64,000 nt of DNA from Alphaproteobacteria bacterium. GTDB taxonomy: Bacteria; Pseudomonadota; Alphaproteobacteria; TMED109. The notes under the pieces are model-generated. The model did no database searches. It worked only from the letters and a program-made list of their open reading frames with translations, and was not told the DNA's origin. The stretch is from contig JAJDWH010000009.1 of the NCBI GenBank assembly GCA_022825705.1, positions 62,001-126,000 on the forward strand. Reading direction: 5' to 3'. A program made the translations under genes and the position numbers. Shown here piece by piece: positions 36,952 to 45,685 of this stretch. The first letter of the stretch is position 1; each line of letters starts with the position of its first letter.

Positions 36952-38127
36952 TCAAATCGGCGGAGAGAAACGGAACCTGAGCAGGGCGATGGCGCCGAAC
37001 ACGAACGCGAACATGACGAGCGCAAGCATCGCGGGCGCGACATCAGACGCACTCGCTCCGAACAGCATGAGCCGGTTGAACGCATCGTTGGCCCAGCCGT
37101 GGGGCGTAAGACGCGCCATTACCTGAAGCCACTCGGGTGCGATGAACAGCGGCCACCAGCAGCCGCCAAGCGGGGCGAGCGTCAGCGAGGTAAACACCCC
37201 GATGGTGGCCGCACCCCGAAGATTGTCGACCATCGCTGCCAGCATGACGCCGAACGCGGCGGAAACGAGCACGAAGAGCAGGGACACCACGACGACCGCA
37301 CCGGGCGAGGCGCCCAGGTCCATCGAGAGCCCGAGTACGCCCACCGTCCACAACACCGTAAGTTGCGCGACGCCGCGGCTGGCTCCCGAGAGAAACTTAC
37401 CGACGAGAATGGAGGAGGCGCGCACCCCGGTGGACATCAGGCGCTCCAGAGTCCGGTTCTGGCGCTCACGCACGATCGCTCCTGCCCCGAGCGCCGCGGC
37501 AAAGAACACGAACATGGTGAGATAGCCGGGCAGCGTAAAGTTGGCGGGATTGTGTCTGCGCTGGCCCGTCCGTGTCATCTCGAGTGATGTGAGCGGCGGG
37601 AGTCGCAGCGCCTCAAGCATCGCTTCGGCATCGGGCGGGCGTGCAGGCTCGAGGGCTCCCACCGCGCGAGCGGCGAGAGCGAGCGTCTCGACCCGACTGC
37701 CGATGGCGCGGGCAGCGCCTTGGAGCACCGCCGCCGCCCCCGGATGGTTTCCCGACACCACGACGTGAATGCGTGCCTCGCCACCGGTTGCAACGCTCGT
37801 GCCGAAGCCTTCGGGAAACAGCAGAAATCCTTCGATCTTGCCGTTCTCGACAGCATCCAGGGCCTCTTGCCGGGTCCTCTCGTCGACCGCCCATCCGGAA
37901 GCAGCCAGCCCTGCCGAAATCTCGCGCAGGACGCCATGCTTCTCCTGGGCGACAACGGTGAGGCGGGGCGTCGCGTCGGGGGCCCCGCCGTCTTTGAGGG
38001 CGTGGCTGAAGGCAAAGGCGAACAGGAGGGGGAAGAGGAAGGCTAGCGCCAAGCCGAACCGGTCCCGCCAGAATATCCGCGTGTCCTTCGCCGCCAGGAT
38101 GAAGGCTTGCCGGAAAAACGTGATCAC
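36952..38127 (-). CDS. ABC-2 type exporter permease, second subunit
   Basis: This 391-residue membrane protein belongs to the YhhJ/YbhR-type ABC-2 permeases: an N-terminal helix (FGLALAFLFPLLFAFAFSHA), a large extracytoplasmic domain of about 180 residues, then five helices containing RERQNRTLERLMSTGVRASS, the coupling helix motif of the family. The start is the GTG at 38127, three bases after the stop of the preceding permease gene; the frame is open upstream only through that gene. It forms a heterodimer with that permease. Exported substrate unknown; relatives handle drugs, sodium or lipids. Confidence 0.87.
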   Translation of the reverse strand: MITFFRQAFILAAKDTRIFWRDRFGLALAFLFPLLFAFAFSHALKDGGAPDATPRLTVVAQEKHGVLREISAGLAASGWAVDERTRQEALDAVENGKIEGFLLFPEGFGTSVATGGEARIHVVVSGNHPGAAAVLQGAARAIGSRVETLALAARAVGALEPARPPDAEAMLEALRLPPLTSLEMTRTGQRRHNPANFTLPGYLTMFVFFAAALGAGAIVRERQNRTLERLMSTGVRASSILVGKFLSGASRGVAQLTVLWTVGVLGLSMDLGASPGAVVVVSLLFVLVSAAFGVMLAAMVDNLRGAATIGVFTSLTLAPLGGCWWPLFIAPEWLQVMARLTPHGWANDAFNRLMLFGASASDVAPAMLALVMFAFVFGAIALLRFRFSPPI

Positions 38128-38129
38128 TG

Positions 38130-39308
38130 CTAGACCGCGGACGACGAAACGCGGAACATCATGCCTGCCGTGGCGAGGCCGAGTATTGCCACCGCACCGA
38201 GGATGACGAGTTCCGCGCCCTGGTCGGCGAGGGTCGCAGCCTCGCCGAAGAGCCCCACGAACGCGTCCGTGGCGTACTTGTTCAGGGTGAATCGGGCGAG
38301 CACGTCGAGCCATCCGGTACCGCTGGTCGGGAGGAACGTGCCCCCGAACACGCTCATGAACATTGTCAGGACGACGGCAGAAAATGCGGCCTGCTCCTCA
38401 GTGCGCGCGACGGCGGCGATGACCAGGCCGATTGCGGTCACTGCTGCCGCGACAACGATGGCGAGGACCAAGCACTGCAGGAAGACGACGGGTCCTGCCA
38501 TCCCGAGTACGGCGAAGGCAAGCCCGAGGAGGACAAAGGACTGGAGTACCACCCGACCGATTCCCGCAAGGAATTTCCCGACGAAGAGCTCCCCGGCGCT
38601 GAGCCGCGTGGTCATGAGACGCTCCAGAGTTCCGGTCCGGCGCTCCTCGATGAGCGCCCGGGCGCCGAGGGTGCCTGAGAAGAGGAGAAACATGACGACG
38701 ATGCCGGCGAGGAGACGATCGAGCTGACTCGCTTCACGCACCCACATCGATTCGGTCACGACGACCACCGGCGGGCGGGTGCGCGCGCCGGCCAGCGCCT
38801 GTCGAACCGCCTCATCGAGCCGTGCATCGTTCGCCGGATCACCCACCAGGACGCCGGCGACTCGCCGTAGCTCAATCTCGGACGCTGCTGCACGCAGGGC
38901 TCCCTGAACGATCCCCGTGACGAACCGACCCTCGTCGCTGCCGGACCCGCGCGATTTGACGACAATTGATGCTGGTGCGCCGGATTCGACACTCGCGGAA
39001 AATCCCGGCGGAATCACGAATCCGGTGGAGATGGCGGCGCGTCCGAGCGCGTCAGCGAGCTCATCCCGCGTGTAACGGCGGACAGCAACGCCGTCAGCAT
39101 TTTCGACCCGTTCGAGGATGCGGCTCGCAAGGGAACCGCCGTCGAGATCCGCGACGTGCATGACGCCGCGGAACTTTGCGTCTGGCCCGAGCGCCACCAT
39201 CATGAGGGAGAAGAGGACCACCGGCAGGGCGATGCCAAACGCGAGGTCGCTCCGGTGCGCGAGATAGCGTCTGAGCTCGAAGCGAGCCAGATGGAACGAA
39301 CGGCCCAT
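38130..39308 (-). CDS. ABC-2 type exporter permease, first subunit
   Basis: This 392-residue permease has the same layout as its downstream neighbour: an N-terminal helix (LAFGIALPVVLFSLMMVAL), a periplasmic domain, then EERRTGTLERLMTTRLSAGE and five helices. The ATG at 39308 starts MGRSFHLARFELRRYLAHR. It lies eight bases after the stop of the ATPase gene, and the three genes form a tight operon in the order ATPase, permease, permease. Confidence 0.87.
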   Translation of the reverse strand: MGRSFHLARFELRRYLAHRSDLAFGIALPVVLFSLMMVALGPDAKFRGVMHVADLDGGSLASRILERVENADGVAVRRYTRDELADALGRAAISTGFVIPPGFSASVESGAPASIVVKSRGSGSDEGRFVTGIVQGALRAAASEIELRRVAGVLVGDPANDARLDEAVRQALAGARTRPPVVVVTESMWVREASQLDRLLAGIVVMFLLFSGTLGARALIEERRTGTLERLMTTRLSAGELFVGKFLAGIGRVVLQSFVLLGLAFAVLGMAGPVVFLQCLVLAIVVAAAVTAIGLVIAAVARTEEQAAFSAVVLTMFMSVFGGTFLPTSGTGWLDVLARFTLNKYATDAFVGLFGEAATLADQGAELVILGAVAILGLATAGMMFRVSSSAV

Positions 39309-39315
39309 GCCGGCC

Positions 39316-40086
39316 CTAGTCGCGGAGGCTTCGACCGGTGAGATGGAGGAAGACCTCCTCCAGCGTGGTCTGGTCGGGATCGCCGACTTGCCGCTTGAGT
39401 TCCGTCGGGGTGTCCACGGCAACGATGCGGCCCCGGTCCATGACGCCGATCCGGTCGCAGAGCCGGTCCGCCTCTTCCATGTAGTGCGTGGTGTAGAGCA
39501 CGGTCGTCCCCTCGGCGCGGAGGGAGAGGACCGTCTCGAAGATATGGTTTCTCGACTGAGGATCGATCCCGACCGTCGGCTCGTCGAGGAAGAGCAGCTC
39601 CGGCCGGTTCATGAGCGCGATCCCGATGTTGACACGGCGCTGCATTCCGCCGGAGTACTTCTTGACCACCTCGTTTCCGCGGGATTCGAGGCCCACGCTC
39701 GCAAGCACGGTACGTGCACGTGCTCTTGCCTCGCGACCGGAAAGACCGGCCATCCGGCCGAAGAACACGAGGTTGTCGACGGCGGAGAGTTCGGGATAGA
39801 GCGCGAGCTCCTGCGGACAGATGCCGATCCGCTTGCGAACTTCGTCTCCCTCGCGGATGACCGAGTGCCCCCCGACACAGACGTCGCCCACGTCGGGGGC
39901 GAGGACAGTCGAAAGCATGCGGATGGTCGTGGTCTTGCCGGCCCCGTTCGGTCCGAGGAGCCCAAAAATCTCCTTCCTGCGGATGACGAAGGAGACGTCC
40001 TCGACGGCCGCAACACCATCGAAGTACTTGGTAAGCCCCTCGGCTTCCAGGTATGTCTCCAAACGTTGCTCCGCAGCCAGCTCCAA
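39316..40086 (-). CDS. ABC exporter ATPase
   Basis: This 256-residue ATPase drives the two permeases downstream. Walker A is [13 protein letters not shown] near residue 43, the signature is YSGGMQRRVNIGIAL, Walker B is LLFLDEPTVGIDP, and the switch His is in TTHYMEEA. This CcmA/DrrA-type sequence is usual for ABC-2 exporters. The apparent start is a TTG at 40086; the next in-frame alternatives would cut into the first strand. No ATG precedes it, so the start is less certain than the rest. Confidence 0.9.
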   Translation of the reverse strand: MELAAEQRLETYLEAEGLTKYFDGVAAVEDVSFVIRRKEIFGLLGPNGAGKTTTIRMLSTVLAPDVGDVCVGGHSVIREGDEVRKRIGICPQELALYPELSAVDNLVFFGRMAGLSGREARARARTVLASVGLESRGNEVVKKYSGGMQRRVNIGIALMNRPELLFLDEPTVGIDPQSRNHIFETVLSLRAEGTTVLYTTHYMEEADRLCDRIGVMDRGRIVAVDTPTELKRQVGDPDQTTLEEVFLHLTGRSLRD

Positions 40087-40410
40087 CCGCCGGGGCGAAC
40101 GCGAATGTTACTGCGCGGCGAAGCCTACGGCCAAGCCGGTCGACAACAGCACGCCGGAAGTTGCGGAGGTCGCCGAGTTAGCCCCGGGGCGCGGACCCGC
40201 ACAAACCCGACTCCGCCCCACCGGGCCTGCGTGCCGTTTCGACGGTGTTGCCGCCCCCGGCAGCAGCCGTGCCGCCTGCCGCCGGAAGAAGGCAGACAGC
40301 CAAACCATCGCGATCGAGTGGCACGGAAGTCCCGGTTACGCGCCTGCAACCCGGCCGGCATGCGTCACATGTCCGTCTGGAAGCTGCGTAGCGGGCACCG
40401 CCCGCACGGT
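40087..40410. other. Divergent intergenic region upstream of the zinc locus
   Basis: About 320 bases between the leftward exporter operon and the rightward zinc locus hold no supported gene. The right end carries the candidate Zur site listed separately. Promoters for both operons should lie here. Confidence 0.45.
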
Positions 40411-40423
40411 GTAATACTATATC
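40411..40423. promoter_or_regulatory. Candidate Zur box upstream of the zinc-binding protein gene
   Basis: The 13-mer GTAATACTATATC matches the Zur core GTTATANTATAAC at 10 of 12 defined positions, one mismatch per half-site. It lies 55 bases before the GTG of the ZrgA-like gene and in the same neighbourhood as a zur gene, which makes zinc-dependent repression likely. The surrounding GC content makes a chance match to so AT-rich a site less probable. Confidence 0.6.
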
Positions 40424-40477
40424 GTTCCTCCATGAAAGCTGGAGTCGATTCATCAGCCTGAATGTGGAGAAGACCAA

Positions 40478-41176
40478 GTGATATCCATTCAGAAACGACA
40501 TTCCTTCCGCGGCTGGCGGCTAGCCGCGGCATCCGTTCCCATCTTCCTTGCAACTGTCGCACTGGCAGCGGAACACGAGCATCGCGAGCACGATGCCCAT
40601 GCGCACGGACACGGAACGCTCGATATCGTCGTGGAAGGCGATCAGGCCTTGATCGAGCTTCGTATTCCCGCCGTGAACGTCGTCGGATTTGAGCACGCAC
40701 CGCGAGACGATGCCGAGCACGAAGCCGTGCGACGGGCGCTCGAACCCCTCCAGGACGGGGGCTCGCTGTTCGCGCTATCCGCAGATGCAGACTGCGCCGT
40801 CGAAGCGGCCGCCGCCGATATCGTCAGTTTGTCTGAGGACGACCATCATGACGAAGGCGACCACGAAGCGGATGAGCATGCTGCGCACGAGGATGAGCAC
40901 GCAGCCCACGAAGACGAGCATGAAGCGCACGAGGACGAGCATGCAGAGCATGATGACGAAGGGAGTGAGACAGCTGCCGGCGAGGAGGAGCATTCAGAGC
41001 TTCAGGCAACCTATCGTTTCCGTTGTGGTGCGCCCGCGCAGCTCAGCCAGATCGACGTTCGCCTGTTCGAGCACTTGCATGACGTTGAAGAGATCAGCGT
41101 GCGCGTGGTAACGCCAACTGCGCAGTCGGCAACCGATCTGCACCCCGGCTCGACTGCCGTCGCGCTGGCACCCTGA
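40478..41176 (+). CDS. Periplasmic zinc-binding protein (ZrgA/DUF2796-like)
   Basis: This 232-residue exported protein has a signal peptide (WRLAAASVPIFLATVALAA) directly followed by the His-rich start EHEHREHDAHAHGHGTLD. The DUF2796 core is seen in VEGDQALIELRIPAVNVVGF and ATYRFRCGAPAQLSQIDV. Between them, residues 130-165 are a run of about four heptads of the type HEDEHAA, a flexible metal-binding tract. In Vibrio cholerae the related ZrgA serves an ABC zinc importer. The GTG start has GGAGA seven bases upstream. The gene leads a rightward cluster with an ABC ATPase, a permease and a DUF3299 protein. Confidence 0.85.
   Translation: MISIQKRHSFRGWRLAAASVPIFLATVALAAEHEHREHDAHAHGHGTLDIVVEGDQALIELRIPAVNVVGFEHAPRDDAEHEAVRRALEPLQDGGSLFALSADADCAVEAAAADIVSLSEDDHHDEGDHEADEHAAHEDEHAAHEDEHEAHEDEHAEHDDEGSETAAGEEEHSELQATYRFRCGAPAQLSQIDVRLFEHLHDVEEISVRVVTPTAQSATDLHPGSTAVALAP
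40873..40962 (+). repeat. Degenerate 21-bp tandem repeat coding His/Glu/Asp heptads
   Basis: About four imperfect 21-bp units within the ZrgA-like gene encode HEDEHAA-type heptads. Synonymous differences between units indicate that the repeat is old rather than a recent slippage product. Copy number probably varies among relatives. Confidence 0.7.
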
Positions 41177-41436
41177 GGCGGCGATACCTGAACGCGGCCC
41201 TGAGGACATTTGGCACGTTTAGCCGTCGCCGTGGACGGCGATTCCCATGTTCTCGGGTCGATACAACCGGTTGGAGTGCGCTGTCGCGGTCACGCGCGCG
41301 GCCGCGACAGCTTCGCCGAGCGCGGCGAAATGATCATCATGGAGCCACGGCCCCGGTGCGGTGGGAACCGGCGGCAGGGTCGATCTGGTGAACCCGGCCT
41401 GAGGTCGTCGGTGAGAGCCCGAGAGCGGAGCCAAGG

Positions 41437-42150
41437 ATGATCGTCGAGATTGACCGCGTACGATTTGCTTGGAAGACCGGCCAGCGAGACATCCTCGACA
41501 TAACACGGCTGGAAATCGCCGCAGGGGAGCGCGTATTCATCGAAGGCCCGAGCGGCAGCGGCAAGAGCACGTTGTTCAGCCTGCTGGGCGGGGTCGTAAG
41601 CCCGCGAGTGGGAACGGTACGGGTTCTCCAAGCAGACATTTCCCAGATGCCGGCGGCCCGGCGGGACAGGTTCCGGGCCGACCACATAGGTTTCGTGTTC
41701 CAGATGTTCAATCTGGTGCCCTACCTATCGATGATGGACAATGTCGTGCTGCCTTGCCGATTCTCTCACCGGCGCTTCGAGCGGGCCCAGACACGATCCG
41801 GATCTCCCGATGCGGAGGCGCGACGCCTTCTGGTCCGCCTCGGGCTGGAACCAGCCGAACTGCTGGGGCGCCCAGTAACCGAACTCAGCATCGGCCAGCA
41901 ACAGCGCGTTGCCATTGCGCGGGCACTGATCGGAGCGCCAGAGCTGATCATGGCTGACGAGCCCACCTCCGCTCTCGACGAGGGTACCCGCAAGCGCTTT
42001 CTCCAGGTTTTGTCTGAGCAGTGCGACGAAGCCGGGGTATCGCTTTTGTTCGCGAGCCACGATACGCGCTTGGGCGCGCTGTTCGACCGTCGGATCTCAC
42101 TCGACGAGCTGAACCGGAATGGCACCGGTATGCCCGGGCAAGCACCCTGA
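41437..42150 (+). CDS. LolD/MacB-like ABC ATPase of the zinc locus
   Basis: This 237-residue ATPase has Walker A GPSGSGKST near residue 40, signature LSIGQQQRVAIARAL (LSIG in place of LSGG) and Walker B LIMADEPTSALDE. Its closest functional classes are LolD, FtsE and MacB ATPases, which work with FtsX-like permeases rather than classical importers. The FtsX-like gene follows after 142 bases. By analogy with the Vibrio Zrg system the pair is expected to energise zinc acquisition with the ZrgA-like protein. Confidence 0.88.
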   Translation: MIVEIDRVRFAWKTGQRDILDITRLEIAAGERVFIEGPSGSGKSTLFSLLGGVVSPRVGTVRVLQADISQMPAARRDRFRADHIGFVFQMFNLVPYLSMMDNVVLPCRFSHRRFERAQTRSGSPDAEARRLLVRLGLEPAELLGRPVTELSIGQQQRVAIARALIGAPELIMADEPTSALDEGTRKRFLQVLSEQCDEAGVSLLFASHDTRLGALFDRRISLDELNRNGTGMPGQAP

Positions 42151-42292
42151 ACGGCTGCCGTGCATTGCTCTCGGACCCACAAACGGGGCACACGCGGCCG
42201 ATCTCGGGGCCGGGTCTGCCCGCCGGCCGGCCGGCCGGCTGCACCCGTGGAGGTTGTGGCGAAGTGATGAGTTCCCCGGCCTAGGACGACCG

Positions 42293-43552
42293 ATGGCAAT
42301 GCTTCGACTCGCACTGTTGAGCGTACTCAGCCGTCGCGTTACGGCGGGGCTGACTCTGCTCGCAATCGCGATCAGCGTCGCCATGCTGCTGAGTGTGGAG
42401 AAAGTGCGGCGCGACGCTCGCGGCGCCTTCGCCAATACCATTTCCGGCACCGACCTGGTCGTCGGGGCCCGCAGCGGCGCAATCCAGCTGCTTCTCTACT
42501 CGGTCTTTCGCATCGGCAACGCCACGAACAACATCTCCTGGGAGACCTACCAGGACATCGGGAACTTCCCCCGGGTCCTTTGGACGGTACCGATTTCGCT
42601 CGGGGACTCGCACCGCGGCTTCCGGGTGATGGGAACGTCGGGCGCCTATTTCGAGCACTATCGGTACGCCCGCACCGAAACCCTCCAATTCGGCAGCGGC
42701 GGACCGTTCGTCGACGTCTTCGATGCAGTGCTCGGAGCGGAAGTTGCGAACCGACTGGGTTATGCGCTCGGCGACAAGATCATCGTCTCCCACGGTGCGG
42801 GCGACGTGAGCTTCGTGGACCACGATGACAAACCGTTTCGTGTCGCCGGGATTCTCCGACCAACCGGTACCCCGGTCGATCGAACCGTGCATGTCAGCGT
42901 GGAAGGCTTCACCGCGATGCATATCGACTGGAGGGCTGGAGCGCCGATGCCCGGCCTCACGATCACGGCCGATGACGCCCGCGGCATGGATCTCACGCCG
43001 AAGACGATCACCGCCTTTCTGGTAGGGCTCGACCGCAAGATCGCCATCTTCAACGTTCAGCGTAGAATCAACGAGTACAGCGAAGAGCCGGTCCTGGCGA
43101 TCATTCCCGGCGTTGCCCTGCAGGAGTTGTGGGATCTGATGAGTGTCGCCGAAAACCTGCTTCGCTTTGTTTCCGCCATGGTGGTAGCGACCGGGCTGCT
43201 CGGGATGCTGACCGTCATTCTCTCAAGCCTTGAAGCGCGACGACGCGAAATGGCGGTGCTCCGGTCCGTCGGAGCCAGGCCGTTGCATGTGTTCGCGCTG
43301 TTCATGAGCGAGGCGATGGTGTTTGCTCTGGTCGGAGCAGCCGCTGGAGTGATACTGCTCTACGTCGCTCTGCTAGTCGGGCAACCGATCGTTGCGCGCG
43401 AGTTCGGCCTGCACTTGCCGATAGCGCTACTTGGGCCGGGGGACTGGTGGATCATCGCCGCCGTCGTCGCGGCGGGCACCGCCGCCGGCGCCGTTCCGGC
43501 GGTCCGCGCCTACCGGCTGTCGCTCGCCGACGGCCTTTCGATGAGGATTTGA
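42293..43552 (+). CDS. FtsX/LolC-like ABC permease of the zinc locus
   Basis: This 419-residue protein has the four-helix layout of the FtsX/MacB family: one N-terminal helix (LTLLAIAISVAMLLSVE), a periplasmic domain of about 230 residues, then three C-terminal helices with the family motif LEARRREMAVLRSVGARP. The periplasmic part contains the MacB-type segment VVGARSGAIQLLLYSVFRIG near residue 55. AGGA lies six bases before ATG 42293. It ends two bases before the DUF3299 gene. Confidence 0.88.
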   Translation: MAMLRLALLSVLSRRVTAGLTLLAIAISVAMLLSVEKVRRDARGAFANTISGTDLVVGARSGAIQLLLYSVFRIGNATNNISWETYQDIGNFPRVLWTVPISLGDSHRGFRVMGTSGAYFEHYRYARTETLQFGSGGPFVDVFDAVLGAEVANRLGYALGDKIIVSHGAGDVSFVDHDDKPFRVAGILRPTGTPVDRTVHVSVEGFTAMHIDWRAGAPMPGLTITADDARGMDLTPKTITAFLVGLDRKIAIFNVQRRINEYSEEPVLAIIPGVALQELWDLMSVAENLLRFVSAMVVATGLLGMLTVILSSLEARRREMAVLRSVGARPLHVFALFMSEAMVFALVGAAAGVILLYVALLVGQPIVAREFGLHLPIALLGPGDWWIIAAVVAAGTAAGAVPAVRAYRLSLADGLSMRI

Positions 43553-43554
43553 CC

Positions 43555-44118
43555 ATGTTGACAAGACAGGCCCGCAAGACTTGGGCCCTGCCGGCAACCG
43601 TGGCCGCGGCCGTTCTCTGCGCTGCGCTGGCGTCGAGCAGCCCTGTCGCGGCAGCGCCGGATGCGGCGCGGGAACTCGGATGGGAGGACCTCATTCCAAG
43701 TGGCTGGGATCCGCGCGCCGACCTCGAATCCCTGGGGGACGAGGAATTGCAAGACCTTTCCGACGGGAGCGATCGAGCCCTAGAACTGCTTGAAGCCTAT
43801 CGCGAAGCGGCCCGCTCGGCGCCGGTTGTCACGGAGCTCGATGGCCAGCGGATCCGGATTCCCGGATACATGGTGCCTCTCGAATTCGAGCACATGGCGA
43901 TCTGGGAGTTTCTGCTCGTCCCGTACTTCGGCGCATGCATTCATGTGCCCCCACCGCCCGCGAACCAAATCGTCTATGTGACGACCAAGGCCTCCTATCC
44001 GATGACAAACGTATTCAAACCGGTATGGGTCACCGGTGTGATCACCACGCAGGCACACCTCAACGACGTTGGCGACGCCGGGTACACCATGGAGGCGATG
44101 AGCATCGAACTCTACTGA
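43555..44118 (+). CDS. Exported DUF3299 protein of the zinc locus
   Basis: This 187-residue exported protein has a signal sequence (LPATVAAAVLCAALASSSPVAAA) and the DUF3299 signature: IRIPGYMVPLEFEHMAIWEF followed by LVPYFGACIHVPPPPANQIV. The single Cys and adjacent His in that motif could bind a metal. The family often accompanies ZrgA-like proteins and their ABC partners, so a role in zinc handling is inferred. The ATG is two bases after the permease stop, which marks it as cotranscribed. Confidence 0.85.
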   Translation: MLTRQARKTWALPATVAAAVLCAALASSSPVAAAPDAARELGWEDLIPSGWDPRADLESLGDEELQDLSDGSDRALELLEAYREAARSAPVVTELDGQRIRIPGYMVPLEFEHMAIWEFLLVPYFGACIHVPPPPANQIVYVTTKASYPMTNVFKPVWVTGVITTQAHLNDVGDAGYTMEAMSIELY

Positions 44119-44356
44119 TGCGATGCGGCGAGCAGCCGGCCGCCCAGGCAGACGGCAGGCACCGCGCCGGCGTGGCGGGCAACCGATGGGAAGGAGTCTT
44201 CTGCCCCCGTTTGCGGTTCGCGACCAGACCGACGCCTGGACTGCGAGACTGGGCGATCGGCAACGCTGTACCGAGGCTCATCCCGAGTTCGGTATGCGTT
44301 TCCGTAGCACGCACGTGCAACCGATTGGCAACGGCATCAGGCCCAGCTGAACCGTC

Positions 44357-44851
44357 TCAGGCATCCCCAGTCGCGACGCAATCCGGACACCGGCCGATGA
44401 CCTCAAGCATGTGCGCACGGGGCTCAAAGCCGGAATTGCCAGCCAGCTCCTTCACGGCACGACTCAATCCGGCAGCGCTCGGCTCGGCGACCATCCGACA
44501 CTGCTCACACACCAGCAGGAATGTGCCGTGCCCCTCGCCCCTGCTGCTGCAAGCGACATAGGCGTTTTGACTTGCGACCCGATGCACGAGACCCATGGTC
44601 TCGAGGAAGGACAGCGCACGGTAGATTTGCACCGGCGCCGGCTTGCGGCCCTTCCAGTCGAATCGCTCCAGGATGTCGTAGGCCCCGGCCGAGCGGTGTT
44701 CCGCCAGCAAGAGCTCGAGTACTTGCCGGCGGTTCTCGGTGAGCCGTTCCTGTCGGTCCTGGCATATTTCCTCGGCCCGGGCGAGGCCAGTCGCTATGCA
44801 CTCACTGTGATCATGCCGCGGGGCCGGGAACAGAGACGACAACGTTGTCAT
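44357..44851 (-). CDS. zur: Fur-family zinc uptake regulator
   Basis: This 164-residue repressor has the Fur-type winged helix (LTENRRQVLELLLAEHRSAG, then PAPVQIYRALSFLETMGLVH). It has the Zur-type structural zinc site formed by VCEQCRM and GRCPDCVA, and the regulatory-site region GEGHGTFLLVCEQC. The N-terminal extension contains extra His and Cys residues (PRHDHSECIA), also typical of Zur. Convergence of the two zinc transcription units around 44.1-44.4 kb and the Zur-like box upstream of the first gene support the assignment. Confidence 0.88.
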   Translation of the reverse strand: MTTLSSLFPAPRHDHSECIATGLARAEEICQDRQERLTENRRQVLELLLAEHRSAGAYDILERFDWKGRKPAPVQIYRALSFLETMGLVHRVASQNAYVACSSRGEGHGTFLLVCEQCRMVAEPSAAGLSRAVKELAGNSGFEPRAHMLEVIGRCPDCVATGDA

Positions 44852-45077
44852 GTGTTTCCTTAGTCCAACGAGTGACCAGTTGCACCGAATTTATGGCGAT
44901 TCGTTGCAAGACTACACGAGTCTCCCGCAAACAAGGCGTTGCCTCCGGGAATCAGGCAGCGGCGCTGTTCTCGACCAAAGAACACCGCGCAAGCTGCCGG
45001 AACATTTCTGACTACCGCGAACGACGGGATTCCTTCTGCCGGCAATGCCGGGCGACAGTGCCTCCTCCCGGAGGATG

Positions 45078-45437
45078 TCACCCGGTATGGCTCAGGATGT
45101 TGATGAGTACGCCGTTCGGGTCGTTGACCTGGAAGCGGCGGACTCCCCATGGTTCGTCCGTCAACGGATACTCGACCTGAATGCCTCGTGACTCCGCGTC
45201 AGCGTAGACTTTGTCAACATCCGCGACCTCGACAGACATGCTCATCCCGTCGTGTCTGGCGTCCGACCGGGTGCCCCGCAGCAGGCTAACCTGGGCGGCC
45301 GGATGGCTCGGTGATGCGAGCGTCACGATCCAGCCCAGGTCCATTGCCACCTCGAAGCCGAGGAATTCCGTGTAGAACGCCCGGCTTTCTTCAAGGTGAT
45401 CCGACGTGATGTTCGGAACGACGCGTCTGATGTCCAA
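45078..45437 (-). CDS. Glyoxalase/bleomycin resistance (VOC) family protein
   Basis: This 119-residue single-domain VOC protein shows VVPNITSDHLEESRAFYTEF at the N-terminus and EPWGVRRFQVNDPNGVLINI at the C-terminus, the two beta-alpha-beta-beta-beta modules of the fold. It presumably dimerises to form a metal site. The specific reaction is unknown. It is isolated, transcribed away from the DUF1800 gene. Confidence 0.85.
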   Translation of the reverse strand: MDIRRVVPNITSDHLEESRAFYTEFLGFEVAMDLGWIVTLASPSHPAAQVSLLRGTRSDARHDGMSMSVEVADVDKVYADAESRGIQVEYPLTDEPWGVRRFQVNDPNGVLINILSHTG

Positions 45438-45685
45438 CTGATGTCTCCTGTACTCGGTCCAGACGGCACGTGGGAGTGCCGGGCAAGGCGATCGGTGACA
45501 GAAACGAACCTAGACAGAACCCACCGAACCTTACGCCCAACGGCCGTCCGGCAGGGACCATCAGCGTATTCGACTTCGAGTTCGTTCCGCTCCTTTGTGC
45601 GTCGATCACCGCGATTGCGGCGCCGTCTTAGCTCTATTGCTGCTGCTATAGTCTGCGCGGAAGCTCTTCCAGGGAAATGGGCATC

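Noticed and set aside
39307-40461. 384-codon plus-strand frame opposite the exporter ATPase
   Set aside because: Antisense of a gene with intact Walker motifs; no protein family in the shadow.
44852-44930. Inverted repeat cgaat/attcg upstream of zur
   Set aside because: Does not fit the Zur core; noted only as a possible structure.
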